Source: JBBKWJ01 sp037968895 (lineage in GTDB: Bacteria; Actinomycetota; Acidimicrobiia; Acidimicrobiales; SZUA-35). From it: a stretch of DNA of 8,785 bases. Positions 1-6,712 of this stretch are shown one piece after another. Both the position numbers and the translations under genes were made by a program. Position 1 is the first letter of the stretch. The number at the start of each line of letters is the position of its first letter. The notes beneath the pieces were generated by a model. The model was not told the origin of the DNA. It was given only the letters and a program-made list of their open reading frames with translations, and ran no database searches. The stretch covers positions 1-8,785 of the forward strand of contig JBBKWJ010000252.1 of NCBI GenBank assembly GCA_037968895.1, read 5' to 3'.

Positions 1-344
1 CCGAGTTCGCTGTTTTCGGTCAGCGCCTCGCGGCGAACGATCCGAATAACCCGCGGGTTTTGTTTCATGAACTCGAAACTGGTGAGAAGGACCGCATCGA
101 CGAGTTCCCAACCGTCCGCGTCAGATGTGAGGGTCGTATCGATGCGCGTGCCCCAGTCGAGCAGCGCTTCTTCGATGATCGTGCGATAGATCGCTTCTTT
201 GGTTGGAAAGTAGTGGAGCAAGCTCGGCCGCTTGATGCCGACGCCGGCTGCAATGTCGTTGAGCGAAGTGCCTTCGAAGCCTTGATCGGCAAAACAGATC
301 AGAGACTCGCGCATGATGAGGTCTCTGGTTGAGGGTTGATCCAC
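1..344 (-). CDS. TetR-family transcriptional regulator, C-terminus off window
   Basis: This is a DNA-binding repressor of the TetR family; 114 codons are in the window and the ligand-binding C-terminus lies beyond the left edge. The N-terminus carries the standard three-helix domain: helix 1 at about residues 7-20, then the helix-turn-helix at about 26-46, with T26-S27, D30-I31-A32, the recognition segment around K38-R39-P40 and the family-typical Y45-F46 followed by K49-E50. I chose GTG at 342-344 over the internal ATG at 312-314 because the ATG would delete half of helix 1, and because a TAA stop lies four codons upstream of the GTG. No Shine-Dalgarno is visible. Instead a TAAGCT box sits six bases upstream, suggesting a leaderless message. 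It diverges from the 398 gene and probably controls itself and that unit; this is inferred from position. The inducer cannot be told. Confidence 0.9.
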   Translation of the reverse strand, partial: MDQPSTRDLIMRESLICFADQGFEGTSLNDIAAGVGIKRPSLLHYFPTKEAIYRTIIEEALLDWGTRIDTTLTSDADGWELVDAVLLTSFEFMKQNPRVIRIVRREALTENSEL

Positions 345-397
345 ACCGAGAGCTTAGCGGTCGCTGTTAGCTTGGATCGATGGAGTAGCTTGGTTCG
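345..397. promoter_or_regulatory. Divergent promoter/operator region between TetR gene and 398 gene
   Basis: This 53-base gap must hold promoters for both directions. On the minus strand a TAAGCT box (351-356) lies six bases before the GTG at 344. On the plus strand TAGCTT occurs at 368-373, preceded by TG at 365-366 as in an extended -10, and again at 386-391. All three fit TANNNT. A small perfect inverted repeat, AGCG-GT-CGCT (356-365), lies between the facing boxes, where a TetR dimer could block both; it is too short to be more than a candidate operator. I see no convincing -35 hexamers. The calls are from pattern only. Confidence 0.5.
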
Positions 398-403
398 ATG
401 GAG
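368..403 (+). repeat. Tandem 18-bp direct repeat spanning a start codon
   Basis: Two abutting 18-bp units, 368-385 and 386-403, differ at one base (A376 versus T394). Each contains TAGCTT, six bases, then ATGGAG. The second unit's ATG (398) starts the 133-residue protein. The first unit's ATG (380) is in the same frame but is closed at once by TAG (386-388), giving a two-codon ORF. The first unit's GGAG (382-385) could act as a weak, distant Shine-Dalgarno for 398. Confidence 0.9.
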
Positions 404-799
404 ATCATCGCCGCTCTTTTCATGGACGACATTCAGCTCAGGTCAGTGCCAGGTCCCTCGACCCGCATCGATCTCAGCGGAATCCAGTTCTCAGCCCCCG
501 CACCTGCTCCGGTTCCTGTGAGCGTCGGGCCTCATCTTGCTGTCATTGTGTGGGCGCACCCAGACGACGACGGCTTCGGTTCACTTGAGGTGGTGTTTCG
601 CCCCATCGACGGCGACCCAGAAGCCGAACCGCTTGCCCGCAATGTGCAAGCACTACAGCTCGAGCCAGGCAAGTTCAACTACCGACTCGTGCGGGCCGAA
701 ATCGAATTCACCGAATACGGCACGATCATCGCCCAATGTCGAATCGGCACCGGTCAGACCCACATCGTTCCTTACACGCTGCTTCCACCGGCCGAGTAG
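398..799 (+). CDS. Conserved hypothetical protein, weakly DUF6941-like
   Basis: I do not firmly recognise this 133-residue protein. It has no signal peptide, membrane segment or obvious catalytic motif. The opening (M-E-I-I-A-A-L-F-M-D-D) followed by a stretch where related proteins carry a short glycine-rich strand, then alternating hydrophobic strands, resembles small beta-rich proteins of the DUF6941 kind; this is a weak resemblance from memory. A proline-alanine stretch occupies residues 34-40. ATG 398 is preferred to in-frame ATG 422, which would remove the first strand, and ATG 380 is excluded by an immediate stop. The start lies in an 18-bp tandem repeat directly behind a TAGCTT box. 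The next gene begins three bases after its stop, so the two are very likely cotranscribed and possibly translationally coupled. The divergent TetR gene is the likely regulator. Confidence 0.75.
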   Translation: MEIIAALFMDDIQLRSVPGPSTRIDLSGIQFSAPAPAPVPVSVGPHLAVIVWAHPDDDGFGSLEVVFRPIDGDPEAEPLARNVQALQLEPGKFNYRLVRAEIEFTEYGTIIAQCRIGTGQTHIVPYTLLPPAE

Positions 800-802
800 C
801 CA

Positions 803-1825
803 GTGGCCCAGTTTGCAGATGCATTCTCGCTTCACCCCGACCCCGCAGTCGCAACGGGCGAGGCGATCGGCTCGATACTCGAGCGCCTGAGCGAACCAAC
901 TGCAGTTGTAGTGATGGCCAGTGGCGATCTGACCTGGCATCTTGCCGATGCGATGGAGGCCGTCGATGCGCTCCTCTCCCCCGATGTGCTCATTGGCATG
1001 TCCGCTGGTGCGGTTCGAGGGCAAGGCGCGATGCTCAGCGGCCGAGCGCTTACCATTTGGGCTACCGACGCGCCAGGGATTCGAGCTGTCCGGGTCGATG
1101 CCGACCCTGACGAGCCAGGCGAATTCGTCGTCGAACTCTCGACGGGCGGAGGCGACTTCGGGACAGACCAACTGCTGCTTTGGGGCGACAGCGCGTCGTT
1201 CGACATAGACGCCCTCCTTGAGTGGCGGCCCGATGCGGACCTGGCGGCCGGACTGCTGACGCCGGCCACAACTGGCGGATTCCCACGGCTCTTTGTTGGG
1301 CAGGACGAATACGACGATGGAGCGGTTGGGCTCGCCATCCCTCTCGGAGTCGCCGAGGTTCACCTCGACCGAGGGCTACGCCAAATCGGCGACTACTTCG
1401 CGGTTACCGAGATCATCGACGGACGGCCGACTGCCTTAGCAGGCGAGAGCGTCGAGAGTCATTGCGACGCACTTGGCGTGACCATCAGCCAAGTCGAACT
1501 CGGAGCGGTATTGGTCGGACCGGGCGAGGCGGTCGAGTACCTCGCTCCCGCTTCGGTATCGCATGGCAGTTCAACCGAGTTTCAGCTTGGCGATCTTGCA
1601 TCGCTTTGGGTCTACGACGCGATGGTGTTCGACGACGGGCTCGCAAGCACCGTGACCTGGTACAACAGCGCCGCCGTCATTGGGTTCGGACCGCCCCGCC
1701 ACGGAATTGCTTCGTTTGGGCTCGGACCACCAGATACCGCCGCGGCATCGACGCTACAGATTGGCTCGTTTGGAGGGGTCAGGACGATCTTCTCCGACGC
1801 CTTCGGAGGCGCTCTGTTCCGATAG
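803..1825 (+). CDS. FIST-domain (FIST_N/FIST_C) putative sensory protein
   Basis: This 340-residue soluble protein has the layout of stand-alone FIST proteins. An N-terminal half (about 3-190) begins with A-F-A-D-A-F-S and contains the conserved hydrophobic strand at 34-39, L63-I64-G65-M66-S67-A68 and the G158-G159-F160-P161-R162-L163-F164 segment. The C-terminal half starts at about 188 with the typical G-L-R-x-I-G-x-x-x-x-V-T pattern (191-202). FIST domains are known as ligand-sensing modules, proposed to bind small molecules such as amino acids. No kinase, cyclase or HAMP domain is attached, so it would act as a free sensor or binding protein in the cytoplasm. GTG 803 follows the previous stop by three bases with no strong Shine-Dalgarno, which fits coupled translation. 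The family call comes from remembered pattern, not from a search. Confidence 0.75.
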   Translation: MAQFADAFSLHPDPAVATGEAIGSILERLSEPTAVVVMASGDLTWHLADAMEAVDALLSPDVLIGMSAGAVRGQGAMLSGRALTIWATDAPGIRAVRVDADPDEPGEFVVELSTGGGDFGTDQLLLWGDSASFDIDALLEWRPDADLAAGLLTPATTGGFPRLFVGQDEYDDGAVGLAIPLGVAEVHLDRGLRQIGDYFAVTEIIDGRPTALAGESVESHCDALGVTISQVELGAVLVGPGEAVEYLAPASVSHGSSTEFQLGDLASLWVYDAMVFDDGLASTVTWYNSAAVIGFGPPRHGIASFGLGPPDTAAASTLQIGSFGGVRTIFSDAFGGALFR

Positions 1826-1850
1826 GTTAGTGTCGTTCCGGCCCGAATCG

Positions 1851-1857
1851 AGAAGGA
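1851..1857 (+). promoter_or_regulatory. Shine-Dalgarno for transketolase
   Basis: AGAAGGA lies seven bases before GTG 1865 and decides that non-ATG start. The 39-base gap from the FIST gene shows no hairpin, so readthrough from upstream remains possible. A TAGTGT box at 1828-1833 could be a -10, but the match is weak. Confidence 0.7.
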
Positions 1858-1864
1858 CCAAATT

Positions 1865-3826
1865 GTGAGTACTGAGTTAGAAGCACGCGGCATCAATGTC
1901 ATCCGAGCGCTCGGTATGGACGGCCCACATGCGGCCAACTCGGGTCACCAGGGCACCGCAATGGCGCTCGCCCCGCTCGCCCACGTGCTGTGGACGCGAG
2001 TGATGAAATACGACTCGACCGATCCAGAGTGGGTCGACCGCGATCGTTTCATCCTCTCGGCCGGGCATGCGTCGATTCTGCAATACTCGATGCTCCACCT
2101 CACGGGGTACGACCTCACGATCGACGATCTGAAGGCCTTCCGTCAGTGGGACTCTCGCACCCCTGGACACCCAGAAGCCGGCCACACCGAGGGCATCGAA
2201 GTAACGACCGGGCCGCTTGCTGCTGGCTTCGGTAACGCCGTAGGCATGGCAATTGCCGAACGATACCAGCGGGCCCGCTTCGGCGAAGAGATCATCAACC
2301 ACCACATCTACACCGTCGTTGGCGATGGCTGCTTGAGCGAAGGCCTGAGCCATGAGGCCGCATCACTTGCTGGTCACCTTGGTCTTGGCCGCCTGATCTG
2401 CATCTACGACGACAATCACGTCACTATCGACGGAGTCACCGAACTCGCGCTCAGCGACAATGCTGCGCTTCGTTTCGAATCGTATGGCTGGGACGTCAAC
2501 GATCTCGGCGAGAAGAGCGAAGACCTCGACGCAATCGAGGCCGCCCTCACCAGGGCGAAAGGCGTCGAAGACAAGCCATCCATCATCATCCTGCGCTCAC
2601 ACATCGGCTACCCATCCCCTAGCTTGACCGACAGTCCGAAGGCCCACGGACTCGCGTTCGGCGCCGCTGATATTACTGAAGCCAAAGCCGTCATGGGATT
2701 GCCAGACGAGCCGTTCTTCGTCCCAGACGACGTGAAGCATTTCTACACTGAGGCCGGAAACCGAGGCGCAACAGAGCGCAAGGCATGGGCCGCTCGGGTC
2801 GACGAATATGACGGCATTGCTGAGCTCCAGGCTGCGTGGGGCGCCACTGGTCTCGATGGATGGGAAAACGAACTCCCCGAGTTCGAAGTCGGTGATTCAA
2901 TTGCAACCCGAGTGGCGTCGCAAAAGGTCATCGATGCGCTCGCTCCGGTTGTCCCTGGCCTCATTGGCGGCGGCGCCGATCTCACAGGCAACACCGGCAC
3001 GAAGCTCGCCGACTATGGCGTCCAGTCTGCTGCGTCGCCTGGCGGTCGTCAGATCTACTTCGGTGTGCGTGAGCATGCAATGGGCACCGCCCTCGTTGGC
3101 GCCGCTCGACACGGTGGCGTGCTGCCCTTCGGCGGCACGTTCTTTGTGTTCAGCGACTACATGCGCCCGTCAATCCGTCTCGCTGCGCTCTCGGGAGCTA
3201 AGGCGATCTTTATCTTCACTCACGATTCGGTTGGTGTCGGCGAAGACGGTCCAACCCACCAGCCGGTCGAGCATCTCATGGCGCTTCGGGCCATCCCTGG
3301 CCTCCAGGTGATTCGACCAGCAGACGCCACCGAAACCAGTGGTGCCTGGCTCGAAGCCATCAACCACGATGGCCCAACCGCAATCATCTTGAGTCGTCAA
3401 AACCTGCCTGTGCTTGAAGAGACCGATGCGAGTCGTGTGGGTGAGGGCGCATACATCGTCCACGACCCAGAAGACCCACAGGCCGTGATCGTTGCCACTG
3501 GCAGCGAGGTCCAACTTGCTCTTGAAGCCGCTGGTTTGCTCTACGACGCCGATCTACACGTTCGGGTCGTGTCGATGCCATGCTGGGACGCATTCGAACG
3601 GCGAACCATTGATGAACAAGACGAGGTTCTCCCCCCAGAGCTGCCGACCGTTTCGGTTGAAGCTGGCGTCACGCTTGGCTGGGAGCGACACGCCGACCTG
3701 GCCGTCGGCATCGACCGGTTCGGGGCGTCAGCGCCAGCCGATCGAATCATGGAAGAATTTGGGCTAACCCCCGTCAACGTGGCATCGGCCGTTACCGACC
3801 TGCTCGACGCCATCGCAGAGAATTAA
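1865..3826 (+). CDS. tkt: Transketolase
   Basis: This thiamine diphosphate enzyme (EC 2.2.1.1) moves two-carbon units between pentose phosphate sugars in the cytoplasm. It makes xylulose 5-P plus ribose 5-P into sedoheptulose 7-P plus glyceraldehyde 3-P, and xylulose 5-P plus erythrose 4-P into fructose 6-P plus glyceraldehyde 3-P. At 653 residues it is full length. The cofactor motif runs from G153-D154-G155 to D182-D183-N184. Expected active-site residues are present: H28 in SGH, H68 in GHAS, H102 in PGHPE, H261, the catalytic E403 in VREHAM (E411 in E. coli by alignment), H453 in THDS and H465 in EDGPTHQP. The C-terminal domain is intact up to the stop. A good Shine-Dalgarno supports GTG 1865. 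Transaldolase follows after 33 bases, so this heads a pentose phosphate operon. Confidence 0.97.
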   Translation: MSTELEARGINVIRALGMDGPHAANSGHQGTAMALAPLAHVLWTRVMKYDSTDPEWVDRDRFILSAGHASILQYSMLHLTGYDLTIDDLKAFRQWDSRTPGHPEAGHTEGIEVTTGPLAAGFGNAVGMAIAERYQRARFGEEIINHHIYTVVGDGCLSEGLSHEAASLAGHLGLGRLICIYDDNHVTIDGVTELALSDNAALRFESYGWDVNDLGEKSEDLDAIEAALTRAKGVEDKPSIIILRSHIGYPSPSLTDSPKAHGLAFGAADITEAKAVMGLPDEPFFVPDDVKHFYTEAGNRGATERKAWAARVDEYDGIAELQAAWGATGLDGWENELPEFEVGDSIATRVASQKVIDALAPVVPGLIGGGADLTGNTGTKLADYGVQSAASPGGRQIYFGVREHAMGTALVGAARHGGVLPFGGTFFVFSDYMRPSIRLAALSGAKAIFIFTHDSVGVGEDGPTHQPVEHLMALRAIPGLQVIRPADATETSGAWLEAINHDGPTAIILSRQNLPVLEETDASRVGEGAYIVHDPEDPQAVIVATGSEVQLALEAAGLLYDADLHVRVVSMPCWDAFERRTIDEQDEVLPPELPTVSVEAGVTLGWERHADLAVGIDRFGASAPADRIMEEFGLTPVNVASAVTDLLDAIAEN

Positions 3827-3846
3827 GCCAGCCGCCCTCGCACTAC

Positions 3847-3851
3847 AGGAG
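3847..3851 (+). promoter_or_regulatory. Shine-Dalgarno for transaldolase
   Basis: AGGAG lies eight bases before ATG 3860. It is the strongest ribosome-binding site in the window and lies in the 33-base tkt-tal gap, which contains no visible terminator. Confidence 0.8.
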
Positions 3852-3859
3852 ACCAACTC

Positions 3860-4942
3860 ATGGCACGACTACACGATCTCTATGACCAGCAAGGACAGAG
3901 CCCGTGGCTCGACAACCTTCGTCGCAGCTGGATGGAATCCGGAGAGATGCAGGAGTGGATTGACCGTGGAGTGCGTGGACTGACATCCAATCCGTCGATC
4001 TTTGCCAAAGCCATGATCGAGACGTCTGACTACGACGAAGAGTTGGCCGAGCTATTCGGCAACGGAGCGTCGACCGAAGATGCCTATTGGACACTCGCCA
4101 TTGGCGATATTCGGCGTGCGCTTGAATACCTGCACCCCGTCCACATCGCGTCGGACGGCGAAGACGGCTACGTCTCAATCGAGGTTTCGCCCACACTGGC
4201 GGCCGACACTGATGGCACGATCGAGGCGGCCCGCTGGCTCGACGGCCAGATCGAGGCGCCCAACCTCTATATCAAAGTGCCCGCAACGCCAGAAGGCATT
4301 CCTGCGATCAAAACGCTGATCTCTGAGGGTCGGTCGGTCAACGTGACTCTCATCTTCTCGCTCGATCGCTACGCCGACGTGATGGAGGCCTACATCGCCG
4401 GACTTGAAGCCTCCACACTCGAAGATCTCTCGTCGATCTCGTCGGTCGCTTCGTTCTTCATCAGCCGCGTCGACGCTGCCGTCGACAAGCTGCTCACCGA
4501 GATCGGCACCGACGAGGCGCTTGCCCTTCGAGGCAAAGCTGCCATTGCGCAAGGACACATCGCCTACGAGCGGTTCCAAGCGACGTTCGGCGGTGCCCGG
4601 TGGGACGCACTTGCCGCCAAGGGAGCACGAGTGCAACGGCCGCTCTGGGCTTCGACGTCGACGAAAGACCCGTCATACCCTGACACGCTCTATGTCGACA
4701 CTCTGATTGGCCCCAACACGGTAAACACCCTGCCTGACGGCACCCTGCTTGCCTTTGAAGACCATGGAACCGTGGCTCGGACCGTCGATGTCGACCCCGC
4801 AGCCGCCCACGACGTCGTAGCTCAGCTCAACAAGCTTGGTATCGATCTCGAAGTGGTGGCCGCAGGTCTGGAAACCGCAGGCGTCGCCTCATTCGCCGAT
4901 GCGTTTTCCGATGCTCTTGCCGCTCTCGACTCCCGCCGTTAA
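3860..4942 (+). CDS. tal: Transaldolase (long actinobacterial type)
   Basis: Transaldolase (EC 2.2.1.2) transfers a dihydroxyacetone unit from sedoheptulose 7-P to glyceraldehyde 3-P, giving erythrose 4-P and fructose 6-P; the former is a substrate of the transketolase encoded just upstream. The 360-residue length fits the long form found in actinobacteria and some other bacteria. The Schiff-base lysine is K139 in N-L-Y-I-K-V-P-A-T. Other active-site positions are visible: D18, N44 in TSNPSIF, E108 in SIEVSP, T163 in NVTLIFS and probably S198. The barrel appears complete, with a C-terminal helical tail rich in alanine. Its stop is 12 bases from the LOG gene, so tkt, tal and the LOG gene are probably one transcript. 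No odd features seen. Confidence 0.97.
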   Translation: MARLHDLYDQQGQSPWLDNLRRSWMESGEMQEWIDRGVRGLTSNPSIFAKAMIETSDYDEELAELFGNGASTEDAYWTLAIGDIRRALEYLHPVHIASDGEDGYVSIEVSPTLAADTDGTIEAARWLDGQIEAPNLYIKVPATPEGIPAIKTLISEGRSVNVTLIFSLDRYADVMEAYIAGLEASTLEDLSSISSVASFFISRVDAAVDKLLTEIGTDEALALRGKAAIAQGHIAYERFQATFGGARWDALAAKGARVQRPLWASTSTKDPSYPDTLYVDTLIGPNTVNTLPDGTLLAFEDHGTVARTVDVDPAAAHDVVAQLNKLGIDLEVVAAGLETAGVASFADAFSDALAALDSRR

Positions 4943-4954
4943 TCGGAAGCACCA

Positions 4955-6061
4955 ATGACGGCACCTAGGCCTCGAAGCAAGTTCGGTGATGATCAGGTCG
5001 ACCAAATCATCTCCCAACTGTTGGAGAAGGTTGGCAAGGACACCAACGACGACATCATCCGCAAGCTGATCGTCACTGCGCTCGACATGGACGCCCAAGA
5101 TGTCGATCGCCTTGAGCTGAAGATTGCCTCGCAGTCGCTCGTCGAGATGCTCAACGCGTGGCGGGTGTTCTCGCCGTACAGCCAGCGGGCCAAGGTGACC
5201 GTGTTCGGCTCAGCTCGCACCGATCGAGCTGACCCCAACTACGAACTCGCGCATAGCTTCAGTCGCATCATGGCTGATCGAGGCTGGATGGCGATCAGCG
5301 GGGCGGGTCCCGGCATCATGACTGCAGCGGTCGAGGGCGCAGGCATTAAGAACTCCTTTGGTGTCAACATCGTGCTTCCCTTCGAACAGAAGGCAGCCGA
5401 GATTATCGAAGGCAACGACAAGCTCGCCACCTTCCGATATTTCTTCACCAGGAAGCTCTTCTTTATGAAAGAGAGCGATGCGTTCGCAGTCTTCCCTGGT
5501 GGCTTCGGCACGCTCGACGAAACCTTCGAGCTACTCACGCTTATTCAAACAGGCAAGAGCTACCCGGCTCCAATCGTCCTTCTTGATGATCCGACGTCGA
5601 CCTACTGGCAGACGTTGCGCCACTTCATCGATACTGAACTTCTCGACAGGAGCATGATTCGCGCCGAAGACACCAGCCTTTTCCTGCATACACACGATCC
5701 CGAGCTCGCTGCGGAGTATCTGTGTGCGTTCTACTCGTGTTTCCACTCGATGCGCTACGTCGGGCGTCGCCTTGTGCTTCGACTCAACCGACCAGTCAGT
5801 GAAAGCGTCCTCGCGACGCTAAACGCTGAGTTTGGCGACATCGTCACCACTGGTGTGATCGAGGAATCAGAGGCAACCTCAGCCGAGATCCGTGACGACG
5901 ATCATCCGGAGCTACCACGATTGGTGTTGTGGTTCGACAATCGTTCATTCGCACGACTGATGATGCTGATTCGGCGGATCAATGAACTGGCTGGCGCTCA
6001 CGGCGCAGATGCCACCGAAGGCTTGGTGCACGACCTCGAGCCTGAGCCTGACGACTACTAG
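4955..6061 (+). CDS. LOG-family (TIGR00730-like) nucleotide 5'-monophosphate phosphoribohydrolase-like protein
   Basis: The Rossmann-like core starts at about residue 80 (A-K-V-T-V-F-G-S-A-R) and carries the family signatures: G116-A117-G118-P119-G120-I121-M122 in place of the usual GGG motif, R166-K167 in the catalytic helix, and P181-G182-G183-F184-G185-T186 followed by D188-E189. Characterised LOG and PpnN enzymes split nucleoside or cytokinin 5'-monophosphates into base and ribose 5-phosphate; that activity is inferred here. At 368 residues it is far longer than plant-type LOG proteins (roughly 200). It has a helical 75-residue N-terminal segment and a C-terminal region of about 105 residues (262-368) that I cannot assign, ending in an acidic tail. 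GGAAG lies five bases before the ATG. Being downstream of tkt and tal fits a role in returning ribose 5-phosphate to the pentose pathway. Such proteins are sometimes mislabelled lysine decarboxylase. Confidence 0.88.
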   Translation: MTAPRPRSKFGDDQVDQIISQLLEKVGKDTNDDIIRKLIVTALDMDAQDVDRLELKIASQSLVEMLNAWRVFSPYSQRAKVTVFGSARTDRADPNYELAHSFSRIMADRGWMAISGAGPGIMTAAVEGAGIKNSFGVNIVLPFEQKAAEIIEGNDKLATFRYFFTRKLFFMKESDAFAVFPGGFGTLDETFELLTLIQTGKSYPAPIVLLDDPTSTYWQTLRHFIDTELLDRSMIRAEDTSLFLHTHDPELAAEYLCAFYSCFHSMRYVGRRLVLRLNRPVSESVLATLNAEFGDIVTTGVIEESEATSAEIRDDDHPELPRLVLWFDNRSFARLMMLIRRINELAGAHGADATEGLVHDLEPEPDDY

Positions 6062-6064
6062 ATA

Positions 6065-6676
6065 TCAGGCGTAGGCGTGAGAGGTGTACATGTCCTTTTC
6101 GCGGTCGTAGTCGAAGCGCCGGGTGAGGCCAAGCGACTCGATCGTGGCGATCTGATGATCGAGCTTCTCGTTGGTCAAGATCACCGGTCGCGTGATCGTC
6201 CAACCATCTCGTAACCAACCGAGGACCGCTTCAAGCAAGGCGCGTTCGAACCCGTCCTCCCACATCGACATGCGAACCCAGAACGCAACCGTGGCGTCGA
6301 TGGTCGAGAAGTCGGTGCCGTCGTGCGACGTGACCGTCGCGGTCCGGTACATACGGTCGTCGTTTGGTGCGAAGTAGATGCAACCAAGGGTCTCGGTCTC
6401 ATCGGCGTTCATCACGGTGTACGTGTACCTGGTCCCGTTGCGGTGTTCGCCGTCCATCTGTTCGAGATCTCCGAGGTTGTCGTCGACCGAGAAGTCCTCT
6501 GGCGGATACGGAGGCTCCTGCTCCCAGTGATAGAGGAATTCGCGACTCGACATCACAGCGTCATGGTCGAGCACCACGTCAGATGGCACGAGCGGCCGAA
6601 CGATGAACCCGTCCCCCGCGAAACCGTCCGCTGGTTCGATCCCTTGCTCCCGAAAACTCATGCCCGTGATGATCAC
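6065..6676 (-). CDS. GNAT-like N-acetyltransferase-fold protein, divergent
   Basis: The 203-residue protein has GNAT character. There is an opening strand with I25-V26-R27-P28-L29 and S32-D33, central strands at about 83-103 (T-Y-T-V-M-N ... L-G-C-I-Y-F-A-P) and 126-135 (I-D-A-T-V-A-F-W-V-R), and a closing N169-E170 ... I179-E180-S181-L182-G183-L184 segment like the usual N-x-x-x-x-x-x-E-x-x-G-F. Odd point: after the strand at 126-135 the acetyl-CoA loop R/Q-x-x-G-x-G/A is not recognisable (M136-S-M-W-E-D-G-F). It may bind CoA differently or not at all. GTG 6676 gives the longest form; ATG 6661 is an equally possible start, and neither has a Shine-Dalgarno. It lies 36 bases after the 65-residue gene on the same strand and its stop is three bases from the LOG stop. 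Substrate unknown. Confidence 0.7.
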   Translation of the reverse strand: MIITGMSFREQGIEPADGFAGDGFIVRPLVPSDVVLDHDAVMSSREFLYHWEQEPPYPPEDFSVDDNLGDLEQMDGEHRNGTRYTYTVMNADETETLGCIYFAPNDDRMYRTATVTSHDGTDFSTIDATVAFWVRMSMWEDGFERALLEAVLGWLRDGWTITRPVILTNEKLDHQIATIESLGLTRRFDYDREKDMYTSHAYA

Positions 6677-6692
6677 ACGTCAGTTCGACGTG
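6676..6692. repeat. 6-bp inverted repeat with 5-base spacer at GNAT-like start
   Basis: CACGTC (6676-6681) and GACGTG (6687-6692) are perfect reverse complements around AGTTC. On the minus strand the repeat touches the first base of the GTG 6676 start. It could be a protein-binding site or a small hairpin that masks the GTG and favours ATG 6661. It is short enough to occur by chance. Confidence 0.5.
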
Positions 6693-6712
6693 AGCAACCG
6701 TGTTTCGCAGGT

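Noticed and set aside
312..314. ATG as start of the TetR gene
   Set aside because: It would cut helix 1 of the DNA-binding domain; GTG 344 restores it and has a well-placed -10 box.
60..332. Plus-strand 90-codon open frame opposite TetR
   Set aside because: It is antisense to a clear TetR helix-turn-helix and has no recognisable features.
653..1363. Long minus-strand open frame opposite the 133-residue and FIST genes
   Set aside because: It overlaps two well-supported plus-strand genes, has a composition typical of the reverse frame of GC-rich coding DNA, and matches no family I know.
1222..1830. Arginine-rich plus-strand open frame of about 200 codons
   Set aside because: It lies in another frame inside the FIST gene; the high arginine and tryptophan content is a shadow of GC-rich coding DNA.
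1877..2353. Minus-strand open frame of 158 codons inside transketolase
   Set aside because: Transketolase is certain from its motifs, so this is a shadow frame.
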